A DNA stretch of 64,000 bases from Lachnospiraceae bacterium (lineage in GTDB: Bacteria; Bacillota; Clostridia; Lachnospirales; Lachnospiraceae), in assembly GCA_017463255.1 (NCBI GenBank), contig JAFTPP010000034.1, positions 142,235 to 206,234 on the forward strand, in the 5' to 3' direction. The translations under genes were made by a program, and so were the position numbers. Positions 44,625 to 53,137 of the stretch are shown piece by piece (position 1 is the first letter of the stretch; each line of letters opens with the position of its first letter). Below the pieces are notes generated by a model. The model did not search any database. It saw only the letters and a list, made by a program, of their open reading frames with translations, and was not told the origin of the DNA.

Positions 44625-45911
44625 ATGATACATAGCTTAGTATTTGTATTTACATCTCTGGTAAATACTTATGCAATTTATCTATTTAGTAAAGGTTTAT
44701 TTGGAGATTATCAAAAGAGCAAAAAAATGATGTATATATCTTATGGTGGATATTATGTTTTGTCTACAGCTATATATATACTCTTTGCAATTCCAATGTT
44801 AAATACGCTTATTAATATCATAATGTGTTTTATCTTATCAATAGGATATGCGCAAAAACTGCGTAGTCGTATTCTATATACAGTGGTAATTGTTGCTTAT
44901 CTAATCTGTACGGATTTAGTATCCGTAGCAATTGGTGGGTTGAGAAAGATAGATGTGTTCAACAAAACTGATTATTCATCAGAAATTGGCTTGGTGTTGG
45001 TGTGCCTCATTATGCTATTAATTGCCAGAATGGTTAGTTTTCGGTCATATCATAAATCAGAAATTCAGATACCGGTCAAAGTGTGGATGTTTTTGGTGTT
45101 GGTGACAATATCAATTGCATTCATATCGGTTGCATTGATGACATTGACCATTAGCCGTGAACTGTTAGTTGTTTGTTTGATTTTACTGTTGGCAATTAAT
45201 TGTGCGATTTACTATCTTTATGATGCAATTATTGATCGAATGAATCAGGCTGCAGAAATGGATTTAGTAAGACAGCAGGGAAAATACTATCAGCACGAGT
45301 TTGAACTGATGCAGGAAAGTGAGAAACAAATTGAAATTTTGCGCCATGACATGAAAAATCAAATAATTCATCTGCAAGCGTTGCTTCGTGATGGAGAGTA
45401 TGCAGATTTGTCTGTATGCATGGCAGAACTTTTGGGAAACGTACAATCATATTCTGGAATAAAGAGCGGAAATAAGATTATTGACTGCATTCTAAACTAT
45501 AAAATGACCCAAATTCTTTCGGAGAGGATTGATTTTCATTACGATATTGTAGTACCAACACAGCTTGATATAAAGGATTTTGATTTAATTAGTTTGCTTG
45601 GAAATATGATTGATAATGCAATAGAGGCTTCATTAAAAGAGCCCATGGATGCGCGAGAAATAGAGTTAGCAATTACATTACAGTACAATATTTTGGTACT
45701 TCGGATTAGAAATTATTGTTCTAAATTGCCAGCAAAACTAGAATTGGATAATCTTAAAACAAGCAAACTGAATAAAAAACTTCATGGAAAAGGTATGTTA
45801 AGTATTAAGCAGATTGCAGAGAATTATAGCGGAAGCGTTCGAGTGGAAAAGATTTGTAAGCAAGAGAAAGAGTATTTTGAGATGGAGTGTGTTCTGCTTT
45901 GTTGTCAATAG
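44625..45911 (+). CDS. GHKL sensor histidine kinase (AgrC-like)
   Basis: Protein of 428 residues. About six hydrophobic segments fill residues 1-205, as in peptide-sensing AgrC kinases. The phosphoacceptor is in EILRHDMKNQIIHL (His241), and the GHKL ATP-binding domain has GNMIDNAIEAS and GKGMLSIKQIAENYSG. Family knowledge: such kinases detect cyclic autoinducer peptides at the membrane and phosphorylate a LytTR regulator, here the gene just upstream. A candidate AgrD-like peptide gene lies 121 bp downstream. No AgrB-like processing protease is seen nearby. Confidence 0.9.
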   Translation: MIHSLVFVFTSLVNTYAIYLFSKGLFGDYQKSKKMMYISYGGYYVLSTAIYILFAIPMLNTLINIIMCFILSIGYAQKLRSRILYTVVIVAYLICTDLVSVAIGGLRKIDVFNKTDYSSEIGLVLVCLIMLLIARMVSFRSYHKSEIQIPVKVWMFLVLVTISIAFISVALMTLTISRELLVVCLILLLAINCAIYYLYDAIIDRMNQAAEMDLVRQQGKYYQHEFELMQESEKQIEILRHDMKNQIIHLQALLRDGEYADLSVCMAELLGNVQSYSGIKSGNKIIDCILNYKMTQILSERIDFHYDIVVPTQLDIKDFDLISLLGNMIDNAIEASLKEPMDAREIELAITLQYNILVLRIRNYCSKLPAKLELDNLKTSKLNKKLHGKGMLSIKQIAENYSGSVRVEKICKQEKEYFEMECVLLCCQ

Positions 45912-46032
45912 AAAAATAAAATAGGAAATAACCAAATATGACAAGTTTTGGTCTATTTATTACATTCCCATAGAATCCCATTTTATCTTATGGTAGCTTG
46001 AAACCAGCAAAGGGTGAAAGGGGGTTCTATTT

Positions 46033-46182
46033 TTGACCAAAGAAAAATTATTGAAGAGTCTGATAACTAAGGTGGCTGACAAAAGTGCAAATTTCGTATG
46101 TGGATTTATACTGTATCAGGACAAGCTACCGAAGGAAGTTATGAGATTTAAAAAGAAAAGCATTGACACAAATATTAAATAA
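46033..46182 (+). CDS. Candidate AgrD-like cyclic autoinducer peptide precursor (49 aa)
   Basis: Small ORF starting with TTG at 46033, 8 bases after AAAGGGGG (46017-46024), ending TAA at 46182. Three parts as in AgrD: a lysine-rich amphipathic N-terminal segment (MTKEKLLKSLITKVADKS), a central NFVCGFIL with the only Cys at position 23, and a charged C-terminal YQDKLPKEVMRF followed by a basic tail. It lines up with S. aureus AgrD: CGFIL with CDFIM, then eight residues ending in PKE in both. The predicted product is a five-residue CGFIL thiolactone ring with a short tail. It directly follows an AgrC/AgrA-like pair. No agrB is present in the window. Confidence 0.72.
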   Translation: MTKEKLLKSLITKVADKSANFVCGFILYQDKLPKEVMRFKKKSIDTNIK

Positions 46183-46270
46183 TATGCTGAGGTACTGGAT
46201 TAGGTAACTGATATACTCGGTATCTAATTAGTATAGCTACCAGATAAATATTGAAGGGGATGAACGTGCT

Positions 46271-47533
46271 ATGAAAAAAAGAAGTAGATTACTACGCATA
46301 AGTTTAGCCATACTATTATGCATTACCTATATTTCAGGATGCACAAAAAAAGAAGAGGGTAACATTGATCATACGATAGAGAATGAGATTGGGATTGTCA
46401 AAGAAGAAGAATCCGGTAAACAAGAATCTGACCAAGACGGAAAGGAGACTCTTGTTGATGCTGAGGCGTTGTATAAGGAGATTTCATTAGAAGATGTATT
46501 TGTTCTAGATTACGAAACCCTTGTTACCATATATGAAATTCCAAGAGTTAAGCGTGAAGTGGAGGAAGGTAAGGGATATGGAATGGTGGACGCTATGGCT
46601 ACTGACAAAGGAGTTTTCTATTTTTTGGAATATGCGTGGGATATGGCACAATATGCTTCAGGATATGATATAGGATATTGGAATCCGGATACCAAGGAGC
46701 ATAGCATTCTGTATAGTTGCGGTGAAGGAACCGAAAGGGAAATGGTAAATTGGATTAATGAAGTCAGTGGAAATGAGGAATACCTTGTTTGGATGGAGAA
46801 ATGTCCAAGTGAAACAAATGGTGTCTGGGAAATGCGGTGCATGGATTTAGATACATTCACAATTGAAACATTACATTCTATTTCTTGGGATGCCCGTTTT
46901 GAATTATGCCCAGTAGTAAGCAAAGATTATGTGGCATGGTATGAGCCTGTAAATGAAGCCGGAGAGATTGGTATTTTTTTGTATTCGTTTGAAAATAAAG
47001 AGATAAAGAGAATCGGCGTCGATGAGAGAATAATATGGGAACATCCGTATTCTCGTGTATCTGTCACTCAGGATACTTGTACATATGCTGCAGAGCGTTC
47101 AGGAATAAGACAAATAGTAGAAGAGAATGTAGTGACCGGGGAGAAAAAAGCATTTACCGTACCAGACCAAACAATGGGTATTTTGTTTCCTGTAGCTAAT
47201 GATAAAGTAATTATTTGGCGGGATCGTTATGATACCGATTGGGGGATCTACTTATATCATAAAGAGAAGGAACAACTGTATTATTTCCCTGAGCCGGAAG
47301 GTGGCACCATATTTTCTGATTATTTAGCAGACAACACATTGTACATACATGTTCAGGAAGCAAATATGGGAAGTCGAATACTTACAGTTAATTTGGAATC
47401 ATTGGATATTCAGGTTTTAATTGAGGCTGAGAAAGATAAAGATTTTCTATTAATAACAAATAGTGGAAAGTATTGTAGTGTTTATACTTATATGGATATA
47501 AATAAAAATAATTATGTGTATGTATGGGAATAA
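46271..47533 (+). CDS. Lipoprotein with probable beta-propeller fold, function unknown
   Basis: Protein of 420 residues with lipoprotein signal MKKRSRLLRISLAILLCITY and lipobox ISGC, then a low-complexity Glu/Lys/Gln/Asp linker (about residues 28-65). The rest shows repeating units of the kind seen in TolB/WD-like propellers (YDIGYWNPDTKEHSILYSC, VWEMRCMDLDTFTIETLH, GIFLYSFENKEIKRIG, WGIYLYHKEKEQLYYFP). Exposed at the outer face of the membrane. I do not recognise a named family. It follows the candidate autoinducer gene by 88 bp and is followed by another lipoprotein gene 23 bp on. Confidence 0.75.
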   Translation: MKKRSRLLRISLAILLCITYISGCTKKEEGNIDHTIENEIGIVKEEESGKQESDQDGKETLVDAEALYKEISLEDVFVLDYETLVTIYEIPRVKREVEEGKGYGMVDAMATDKGVFYFLEYAWDMAQYASGYDIGYWNPDTKEHSILYSCGEGTEREMVNWINEVSGNEEYLVWMEKCPSETNGVWEMRCMDLDTFTIETLHSISWDARFELCPVVSKDYVAWYEPVNEAGEIGIFLYSFENKEIKRIGVDERIIWEHPYSRVSVTQDTCTYAAERSGIRQIVEENVVTGEKKAFTVPDQTMGILFPVANDKVIIWRDRYDTDWGIYLYHKEKEQLYYFPEPEGGTIFSDYLADNTLYIHVQEANMGSRILTVNLESLDIQVLIEAEKDKDFLLITNSGKYCSVYTYMDINKNNYVYVWE

Positions 47534-47556
47534 AGCCCTATTGATGGAGAGGTACC

Positions 47557-48489
47557 ATGAAAAATATCAAAACAATATGCCTACTAATGATGGTTATTAT
47601 ATTGACTGCTTGTGGAAAATCAAAACCATCGGATTCACACGAGCTTTCGAAAAATGATGAAAATCAGAAGAAAGAAGATAGCACTGTTATAGAATCTCCC
47701 AACGACGTCGCAAATGAAGATGCAAGTACTAATGAAGAGGAAAAGATTCATTTTCAGTATGACATTAATGGATATATGTGCGATTTGGTATATTCCATGG
47801 GACAAGAAACAGGTCAGTTCAGTGAGGTGGATATCACCGAATACGGGGAAATTTATTTAAGTTCTGCTGACGACACTGTTATTTTTAAAAGAAAAGAAGA
47901 ACAAGGGACTGTACAGTGGGATGTTTATCATAATGAGGAGTTATTGATATATGATCTTGTTATAAATGCAGAGCAGGATAGCAGGGTACATAGCTTTAAG
48001 GATGCAGCTCTTAATTTGGAAACGTCAGAGATTACGGGTGTATTTTTTTATAAGGATGTAATGGCTGGAGAATGTGGTTTCTGCATTATTACGGTTTCCA
48101 TTGATAATCCTCAAAACCAGAGTGAACAATATTTTTGTACATTAAGTGAGCAGGACGCATCCATAGTAGCTGATGAGAATTTCTATCCGGGATATGCTTT
48201 GAATAAGGCGGTGTTTGCCAACAATCATGTGTACTTCACAGATGATATGAATGGAAATAGTGTCTGTAAGTTAGATATTATCACAGGAGAAGTAACATGT
48301 TGGGACAACGTGGATAAAGAACTGTCTGAATATGCCAAGTCGTATGACGGAATTATAAGTAATATTGTTCCGTTAGCCTATGAACAAGGATATTTACTTG
48401 TTAGCGTTTCCTTTGGAGAGAGGGAAGTAAGTGTAACACGATATGCTGTTTTTAATGAGAATGGAGAGTTTATTTGTATCATCTCTTAA
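47557..48489 (+). CDS. Lipoprotein of unknown function
   Basis: Protein of 310 residues with signal MKNIKTICLLMMVIILTAC (lipobox LTAC) and a long charged Ser/Glu/Asn linker up to about residue 65. The mature part has beta-rich repeats with aromatic and Asp/Gly turns (FANNHVYFTDDMNGNSVCKLDIITGEV), suggesting a small propeller. No family was recognised. Likely co-transcribed with the preceding lipoprotein. The first LytTR-type direct repeat begins 6 bp after its stop codon. Confidence 0.7.
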   Translation: MKNIKTICLLMMVIILTACGKSKPSDSHELSKNDENQKKEDSTVIESPNDVANEDASTNEEEKIHFQYDINGYMCDLVYSMGQETGQFSEVDITEYGEIYLSSADDTVIFKRKEEQGTVQWDVYHNEELLIYDLVINAEQDSRVHSFKDAALNLETSEITGVFFYKDVMAGECGFCIITVSIDNPQNQSEQYFCTLSEQDASIVADENFYPGYALNKAVFANNHVYFTDDMNGNSVCKLDIITGEVTCWDNVDKELSEYAKSYDGIISNIVPLAYEQGYLLVSVSFGEREVSVTRYAVFNENGEFICIIS

Positions 48490-48573
48490 AAAATTGTCGT
48501 TCAGGCATTCAAAATTGCCGTTCACGCTTTTTTAAAAGAAGACGCATGGACGTGATGCATGCAAGGATATATA
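48488..48573 (+). promoter_or_regulatory. Putative LytTR-controlled promoter, copy 1
   Basis: A 48-bp sequence (48488-48535) repeated exactly at 50797. It contains GTCGTTCAG (48496-48504), a 12-bp spacer, and GCCGTTCAC (48517-48525): a 21-bp period, the geometry of AgrA/ComE/PlnC-type sites. The -10-like TATATA (48568-48573) follows after 42 bp; TGGACG 15 bp upstream of it is a poor -35, as expected for an activator-dependent promoter. Confidence 0.65.
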
Positions 48574-48594
48574 TTTGTGGAAGGGAAGTAGGAT

Positions 48595-50784
48595 ATGCGT
48601 CTTAGAAGAACTTTTTTGATAGTGTTTATGCTGTTTTTATTACAGGCATGCGGAAAGAAGGAAGAGTACACCTATATATCTAAAAGTGAGGAATTATTAA
48701 GTAAGGTTAATTTTTTCTGTTCAGATTATCATGATGACAAATTGTATTATGTGGAGAGTCGTATTTTATTCGGACAAGCAGAGTATACATTACATATTCA
48801 TGATTTTGTTACAAATGAGATGCAGGAAAAAGCACTGCCTGTTTATCAGAATGAGAGTATTGTGGATTTCAGTGTAAATGAGCAGAACGAGCTGGCGTTA
48901 CTAACCATAATGAGCAATGCGGAAGAAATGGATTATTACTATACCATCAAGTGGATGGACAAGGATGGTTATTTTATAAGAAGTGCTTCCCTGCAGGATA
49001 GGAAGCAGGATATTAAGTATGTGAATGTCATTCATACGGATAAGGATAATAATGTATTTTTGATTGCAGATGATAAAACAGTAATGATATTTAGCACTGA
49101 GGGAGTGTTACTGCATGAAATTCAATGCGAAGCAGGTATTTCCGGTTATGGAGAGGATGAACAGGGAAATCTGTTAATCAGTTATGTAACATTAGAAGGA
49201 AATATTATTGCGGGTGTTGATGTGACAACAGGGGAGCTTACAGAAGTGCAAACCGTGGATATTCATCCAAGTGGCAGAGATGCCATTGTGTGTCTTTCTA
49301 AGGGAAAAATGTATATCAAATCAGAGAAAGGCTTGTATCTGTATCATACTAAGTCAGATACCAAGGAAGAGATTGGCGGATGGGTTGTAAACAGCATTGA
49401 GCATAATTACATCGATGCCGTATTTCCGGTAGCAGACAATAAAGTTGCGGTAGTAGTCAAGACACTTACAGAGTGGAATTATACCATAAAGTTATATACT
49501 TTTGAGAAGGTAAAGAAAGCGGATGCCGTCAATGATGATAACAGCATTGTGGAGGGAGAAGAAAAGACAGTAATTACATATGCGACAAGTTATGCCTATT
49601 CCCCCATTGAGCAGTTTGCAATTAAGTTTAATCAAACCGATTCTAAGTACAGAGTAGAAGTAAAGGTCTATAGCCAAGAGGAGTTCGGAGAAGGAAACAA
49701 TATAGCAAGGATGAATGCGGACATTGTGGCAGGAGGCGTTGTTGATATGATAGATACGTCTATCATCAATTATGCCGGATATGCCAATAAAGGAATTGTC
49801 TCTGATTTATATTCCATAATGGAAGAAGATAAATCCTTTGATAAGGACGATTATCTGTCAAATATTATGGGAGCTTATGAATATCAGGGAGGACTATATG
49901 CTATTCCCATTGCGTTTTCTGTAAATGCGCTCTTTAGTGATGGCGCTATGTTGGATGAGAATGGAGAGCTTACTATAGATGGAGTAGTTGAGTTTTTAAG
50001 CGAACATCCTGAAACCCAGTTTTTTCATAACAGGGGAATGAAAATCGGAGTATTAACAAGCCTTGTAGCATGCGGATATGAGGACTATGTAGATGTGGAT
50101 AGTGGAGAGGCAAGATTTAATTCGCCGGAATTTATAGAGTTACTTGAATTAAGTAAAGAATACGGAATGAGTAAAGATGGTCTTACCAAGAGGGAGGATA
50201 TGACCGGTAGAAAAATCCTTTTTGGTAATTTTCAGATGTTTGAAGCATCGACTTACCAATTTGTGAAAACGATATATGGGGATGACATGGTATTTACAGG
50301 TTTTCCTACCAGACACGGAGCAGAAGGACTGGTAGAGACAATGGCAATTTCTGCTTGTGCCAACTCAAAGAATTTAGAAGGTGTATGGGAATTTATTCGA
50401 TTTTGTCTGGCAGATGAACAGCAAATCCAGATGAAGCAGATATCGACCCTAAGTCCCATAAAATGGTCAGCGTATGAGGAAATGTTAATCAGTTATTCCA
50501 CTCCCAAATATGCACAGGATGAAGATGGAAATCTTGTGGAAGTGCCCATAATGTCAGGGAATTTTAACGGAGAATCCATGGATATATACGCATTGTCAAA
50601 AGAGGAAGTGGCGGAAATATCAAAATGGTTGCAAAGCCTTGATACAGCCAGAACTTATAACTTAGATGTAATGAAGATCATTCAAGAGGAAGCAAGTGCA
50701 TACTTTGATGGAAACATGGATGTTGAGACAGTAGCATCAAACATCCAGAACAGAGTGCAGATGCTTTTGTATGAGGGTATGTAG
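48595..50784 (+). CDS. Large lipoprotein: propeller-like region plus ABC substrate-binding domain (paralogue A)
   Basis: Protein of 729 residues with signal MRLRRTFLIVFMLFLLQAC (lipobox LQAC). Residues about 25-310 are beta-strand repeats resembling a propeller (LYYVESRILFGQ, DNNVFLIADDKTVMIF, NLLISYVTLEGNII). From about residue 320 a family 1 solute-binding domain begins (KTVITYATSYAYSPIEQFAIKFNQ) with INYAGYANKGIVSDLY and YAIPIAFSVNALFSDG. No permease or ATPase gene is near, so uptake may not be its job. It has its own LytTR-type promoter. Very similar to the next gene, and the last 103 bases before the final stop base are nearly identical between them. Confidence 0.82.
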   Translation: MRLRRTFLIVFMLFLLQACGKKEEYTYISKSEELLSKVNFFCSDYHDDKLYYVESRILFGQAEYTLHIHDFVTNEMQEKALPVYQNESIVDFSVNEQNELALLTIMSNAEEMDYYYTIKWMDKDGYFIRSASLQDRKQDIKYVNVIHTDKDNNVFLIADDKTVMIFSTEGVLLHEIQCEAGISGYGEDEQGNLLISYVTLEGNIIAGVDVTTGELTEVQTVDIHPSGRDAIVCLSKGKMYIKSEKGLYLYHTKSDTKEEIGGWVVNSIEHNYIDAVFPVADNKVAVVVKTLTEWNYTIKLYTFEKVKKADAVNDDNSIVEGEEKTVITYATSYAYSPIEQFAIKFNQTDSKYRVEVKVYSQEEFGEGNNIARMNADIVAGGVVDMIDTSIINYAGYANKGIVSDLYSIMEEDKSFDKDDYLSNIMGAYEYQGGLYAIPIAFSVNALFSDGAMLDENGELTIDGVVEFLSEHPETQFFHNRGMKIGVLTSLVACGYEDYVDVDSGEARFNSPEFIELLELSKEYGMSKDGLTKREDMTGRKILFGNFQMFEASTYQFVKTIYGDDMVFTGFPTRHGAEGLVETMAISACANSKNLEGVWEFIRFCLADEQQIQMKQISTLSPIKWSAYEEMLISYSTPKYAQDEDGNLVEVPIMSGNFNGESMDIYALSKEEVAEISKWLQSLDTARTYNLDVMKIIQEEASAYFDGNMDVETVASNIQNRVQMLLYEGM
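50681..50783 (+). repeat. Near-identical 3' segment shared with the next paralogue, copy 1
   Basis: 103 bases at the 3' end of paralogue A matching 53021-53123 with only 3 mismatches, far above the similarity of the rest of the two genes. Encodes QEEASAYFDGNMDVETVAS and the following residues to the C-terminus. Confidence 0.85.
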
Positions 50785-50796
50785 GCGTTTGTTTCC

Positions 50797-50882
50797 AAAA
50801 AATTGTCGTTCAGGCATTCAAAATTGCCGTTCACGCTTTTTTAATGGAAGACATGTGGACATTATGGGCGTAAGGATATACT
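50797..50882 (+). promoter_or_regulatory. Putative LytTR-controlled promoter, copy 2
   Basis: Second exact 48-bp copy (50797-50844): GTCGTTCAG (50805-50813), 12-bp spacer, GCCGTTCAC (50826-50834). A -10-like TATACT (50877-50882) lies again exactly 42 bp after the repeat, with TGGACA 15 bp upstream of it. Similarity to copy 1 fades beyond the 48 bp but returns at AAGGATATA. Confidence 0.65.
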
Positions 50883-50922
50883 CTAATAAATCCAGATTAT
50901 ATTATAAGAAGGAAGCATATTT

Positions 50923-53124
50923 ATGAAACGTTTGGTAACAGTTTGTACTTTATTTCTAATCTTCATTCTGTCAGGTTGTGGAAAAAAGGAAGTAAAACAT
51001 GCGTCCTATGTTTATATCCCACACAGTGAGGTAATTGCGGATGATGCAATGGTATTTTACTCTACCTTTAGGAATGACAAGCTGTACTATATAGAAGGCA
51101 GGTTGGAAGTGGGTCAAATCGTATATTCCCTTTGTATCACTGATTATCTGACAGAACAGACTATGGAGCAGGAACTGACAGTATACAAGAATGAGAGTAT
51201 TGTAGATATATGTGTAAATACAAAAAGTGAAGTGGTGCTCTTAACCATTGTCAGCAGCGATGATTTTAAGGAGTATCATTATACCCTTAAATGGCTTGAC
51301 GAAAGTGGTAATGTATACAAAACAGTAGTTTTGTCGGATGAGGCAGATGAAATCGAATACATTAATAAGATGGAAACCGATGCATCTGACAATGTAGTGC
51401 TTATAGCCAATGACAGAAGGGTATTAGTATACGATACTGAAGGTACCTGTCTTAAGAATATTGAACATGACTATGAGATTACAGGGATTGGGAATAATGC
51501 CAAAGGCTCTGTGGTCATTACCTATGTTACAATCGAAGGAAATCAGGTAGCAGCCTTAAACCAAAAGACAGGAGAGCCTGAGAAAGCGACGGTTGTCACC
51601 AATCATCCGGTTGGAAACAATGCAGTGTTGTCAGACGGTGACGGAAATATGTATATCAGGACCGATAAGGGATTGTACCAATACTGGAACGGCATGAAGA
51701 ATAAGGAAGAGATTATTAACTGGGTATTAAACGGCATTACATCAAATACCATAGAATCCTTATCACTTACATCAGAGGGAGATATCGTAGTAATCACAAA
51801 AACATATGCTGATACGGGATACGAAATCCGATGTAGTGTGTTTGACAGAAAAAAACCGGAAGAGGTAACGGAGGTTAATGAAACAGGAGGAAGTCAGGAT
51901 ACCCCAAATGGAGAAAAAGAGGTTATTACCATTGTTACCTATAGTCAGGAGATAGAGAAGTTAGCAGTAAAATTTAATCTGTTGAGTTCCCGATATGCAG
52001 TAGAGATAAGAAGCTGTAATGTTGAAGAAACAGATATGAAGGACTGGATAGCCAGAATGAATGCAGACATTGTGGCAGGCGGAATAGTGGATATGGTAGA
52101 TACAGCCATAATTAACTATGCAGGTTATGCTGACAAGGGAATTCTTGCAGATATTTCCGGATATATGGAGCAGGATGAAAGCTTTATAGAGGAAGATTAC
52201 TGGATGAACGTCATCAATGCATATGAGTATAAGGATGGGGTTTACGCAATGCCGTTAGCATTTGAAACCTATGCGTTATTTAGTGACGGTGCCACCTTTG
52301 ATGAAAATGGCGAACTTAGTTTATCAAGTCTAAAGGAATATTTGAATACACATGATAATGCAGAACTTTTCTACAACAGATGTACACCGGTTGAATTGTT
52401 ACGAAATCTGGTTATTTGCGGATATGAAGATTATGTGGATACAGAAACAGGAAAAGCAAGCTTTGACTCGAAAGAGTTCAAGGAGCTTTTGGAAATCTCA
52501 AAAAAGTACAGTAGTACTGTTAGAAAGATGACCTCTAAGGAAAAGCTTAAGAATAGGCAGATACTATTTGGACGTTTTCAAATTTTCCATGCACCCAGTT
52601 ATCAGTTTTTAAAAACCGTCTATGGAGAAGATATGGTGTTTACGGGATTTCCTACCAAAGAAGGGCATGAAACAGTAATAGAAGCAGTAGCACTTTCAAT
52701 TTGTGCTAACTCAGGGAACAAGGATGGTGCATGGGAATTTATCCGTTTTTGTATGGATGCAAATCAGCAGTCTGTCTTTACCACATCATACAGTCCTATT
52801 AACAGAAAAAGCTACGAGGGCATGATGATGAGATACTCTACACCTGCTTACAAAGAGGATGCAAACGGCCAGAAGGTAGAAGTTCCGCTTATGAATTTTG
52901 GATTTAATGGAGAGATAGTTGATATTTATGCATTAACAGAGGAGGAAGTAGGAGAGATAACAGCGTGGTATGAAAGCTTAGATACTGCGAAAACCTATAA
53001 TTCTGATGTCATGGACATAATTCAAGAAGAAGCAAGTGCATACTTTGATGGAAACATGGATGTTGAGACAGTAGCATCCAATATCCAGAACAGAGTGCAG
53101 ATGCTTTTGTATGAGGGTATGTAA
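50923..53124 (+). CDS. Large lipoprotein: propeller-like region plus ABC substrate-binding domain (paralogue B)
   Basis: Protein of 733 residues, lipoprotein signal MKRLVTVCTLFLIFILSGC (lipobox LSGC). Same two-part layout as paralogue A: propeller-like repeats to about residue 310, a short Glu/Thr/Gly linker, then the binding domain (VITIVTYSQEIEKLAVKFNLL, ARMNADIVAGGIVDMVDTA, NYAGYADKGILADI, YAMPLAFETYALFSDG). It arose by tandem duplication of promoter plus gene, as its upstream region repeats that of paralogue A. A ligand cannot be predicted. Paralogue C follows after 13 bp and probably shares the transcript. Confidence 0.82.
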   Translation: MKRLVTVCTLFLIFILSGCGKKEVKHASYVYIPHSEVIADDAMVFYSTFRNDKLYYIEGRLEVGQIVYSLCITDYLTEQTMEQELTVYKNESIVDICVNTKSEVVLLTIVSSDDFKEYHYTLKWLDESGNVYKTVVLSDEADEIEYINKMETDASDNVVLIANDRRVLVYDTEGTCLKNIEHDYEITGIGNNAKGSVVITYVTIEGNQVAALNQKTGEPEKATVVTNHPVGNNAVLSDGDGNMYIRTDKGLYQYWNGMKNKEEIINWVLNGITSNTIESLSLTSEGDIVVITKTYADTGYEIRCSVFDRKKPEEVTEVNETGGSQDTPNGEKEVITIVTYSQEIEKLAVKFNLLSSRYAVEIRSCNVEETDMKDWIARMNADIVAGGIVDMVDTAIINYAGYADKGILADISGYMEQDESFIEEDYWMNVINAYEYKDGVYAMPLAFETYALFSDGATFDENGELSLSSLKEYLNTHDNAELFYNRCTPVELLRNLVICGYEDYVDTETGKASFDSKEFKELLEISKKYSSTVRKMTSKEKLKNRQILFGRFQIFHAPSYQFLKTVYGEDMVFTGFPTKEGHETVIEAVALSICANSGNKDGAWEFIRFCMDANQQSVFTTSYSPINRKSYEGMMMRYSTPAYKEDANGQKVEVPLMNFGFNGEIVDIYALTEEEVGEITAWYESLDTAKTYNSDVMDIIQEEASAYFDGNMDVETVASNIQNRVQMLLYEGM
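53021..53123 (+). repeat. Near-identical 3' segment shared between paralogues, copy 2
   Basis: Matches 50681-50783 at all but 3 of 103 positions. Indicates recent gene conversion or strong selection on the C-terminal segment. Confidence 0.85.
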
Positions 53125-53137
53125 GGGAGTATTCTAG

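Noticed and set aside
48488..50844. CRISPR-like repeat pair
   Set aside because: Only two copies separated by a complete gene, with no spacers; better explained as duplicated promoters.
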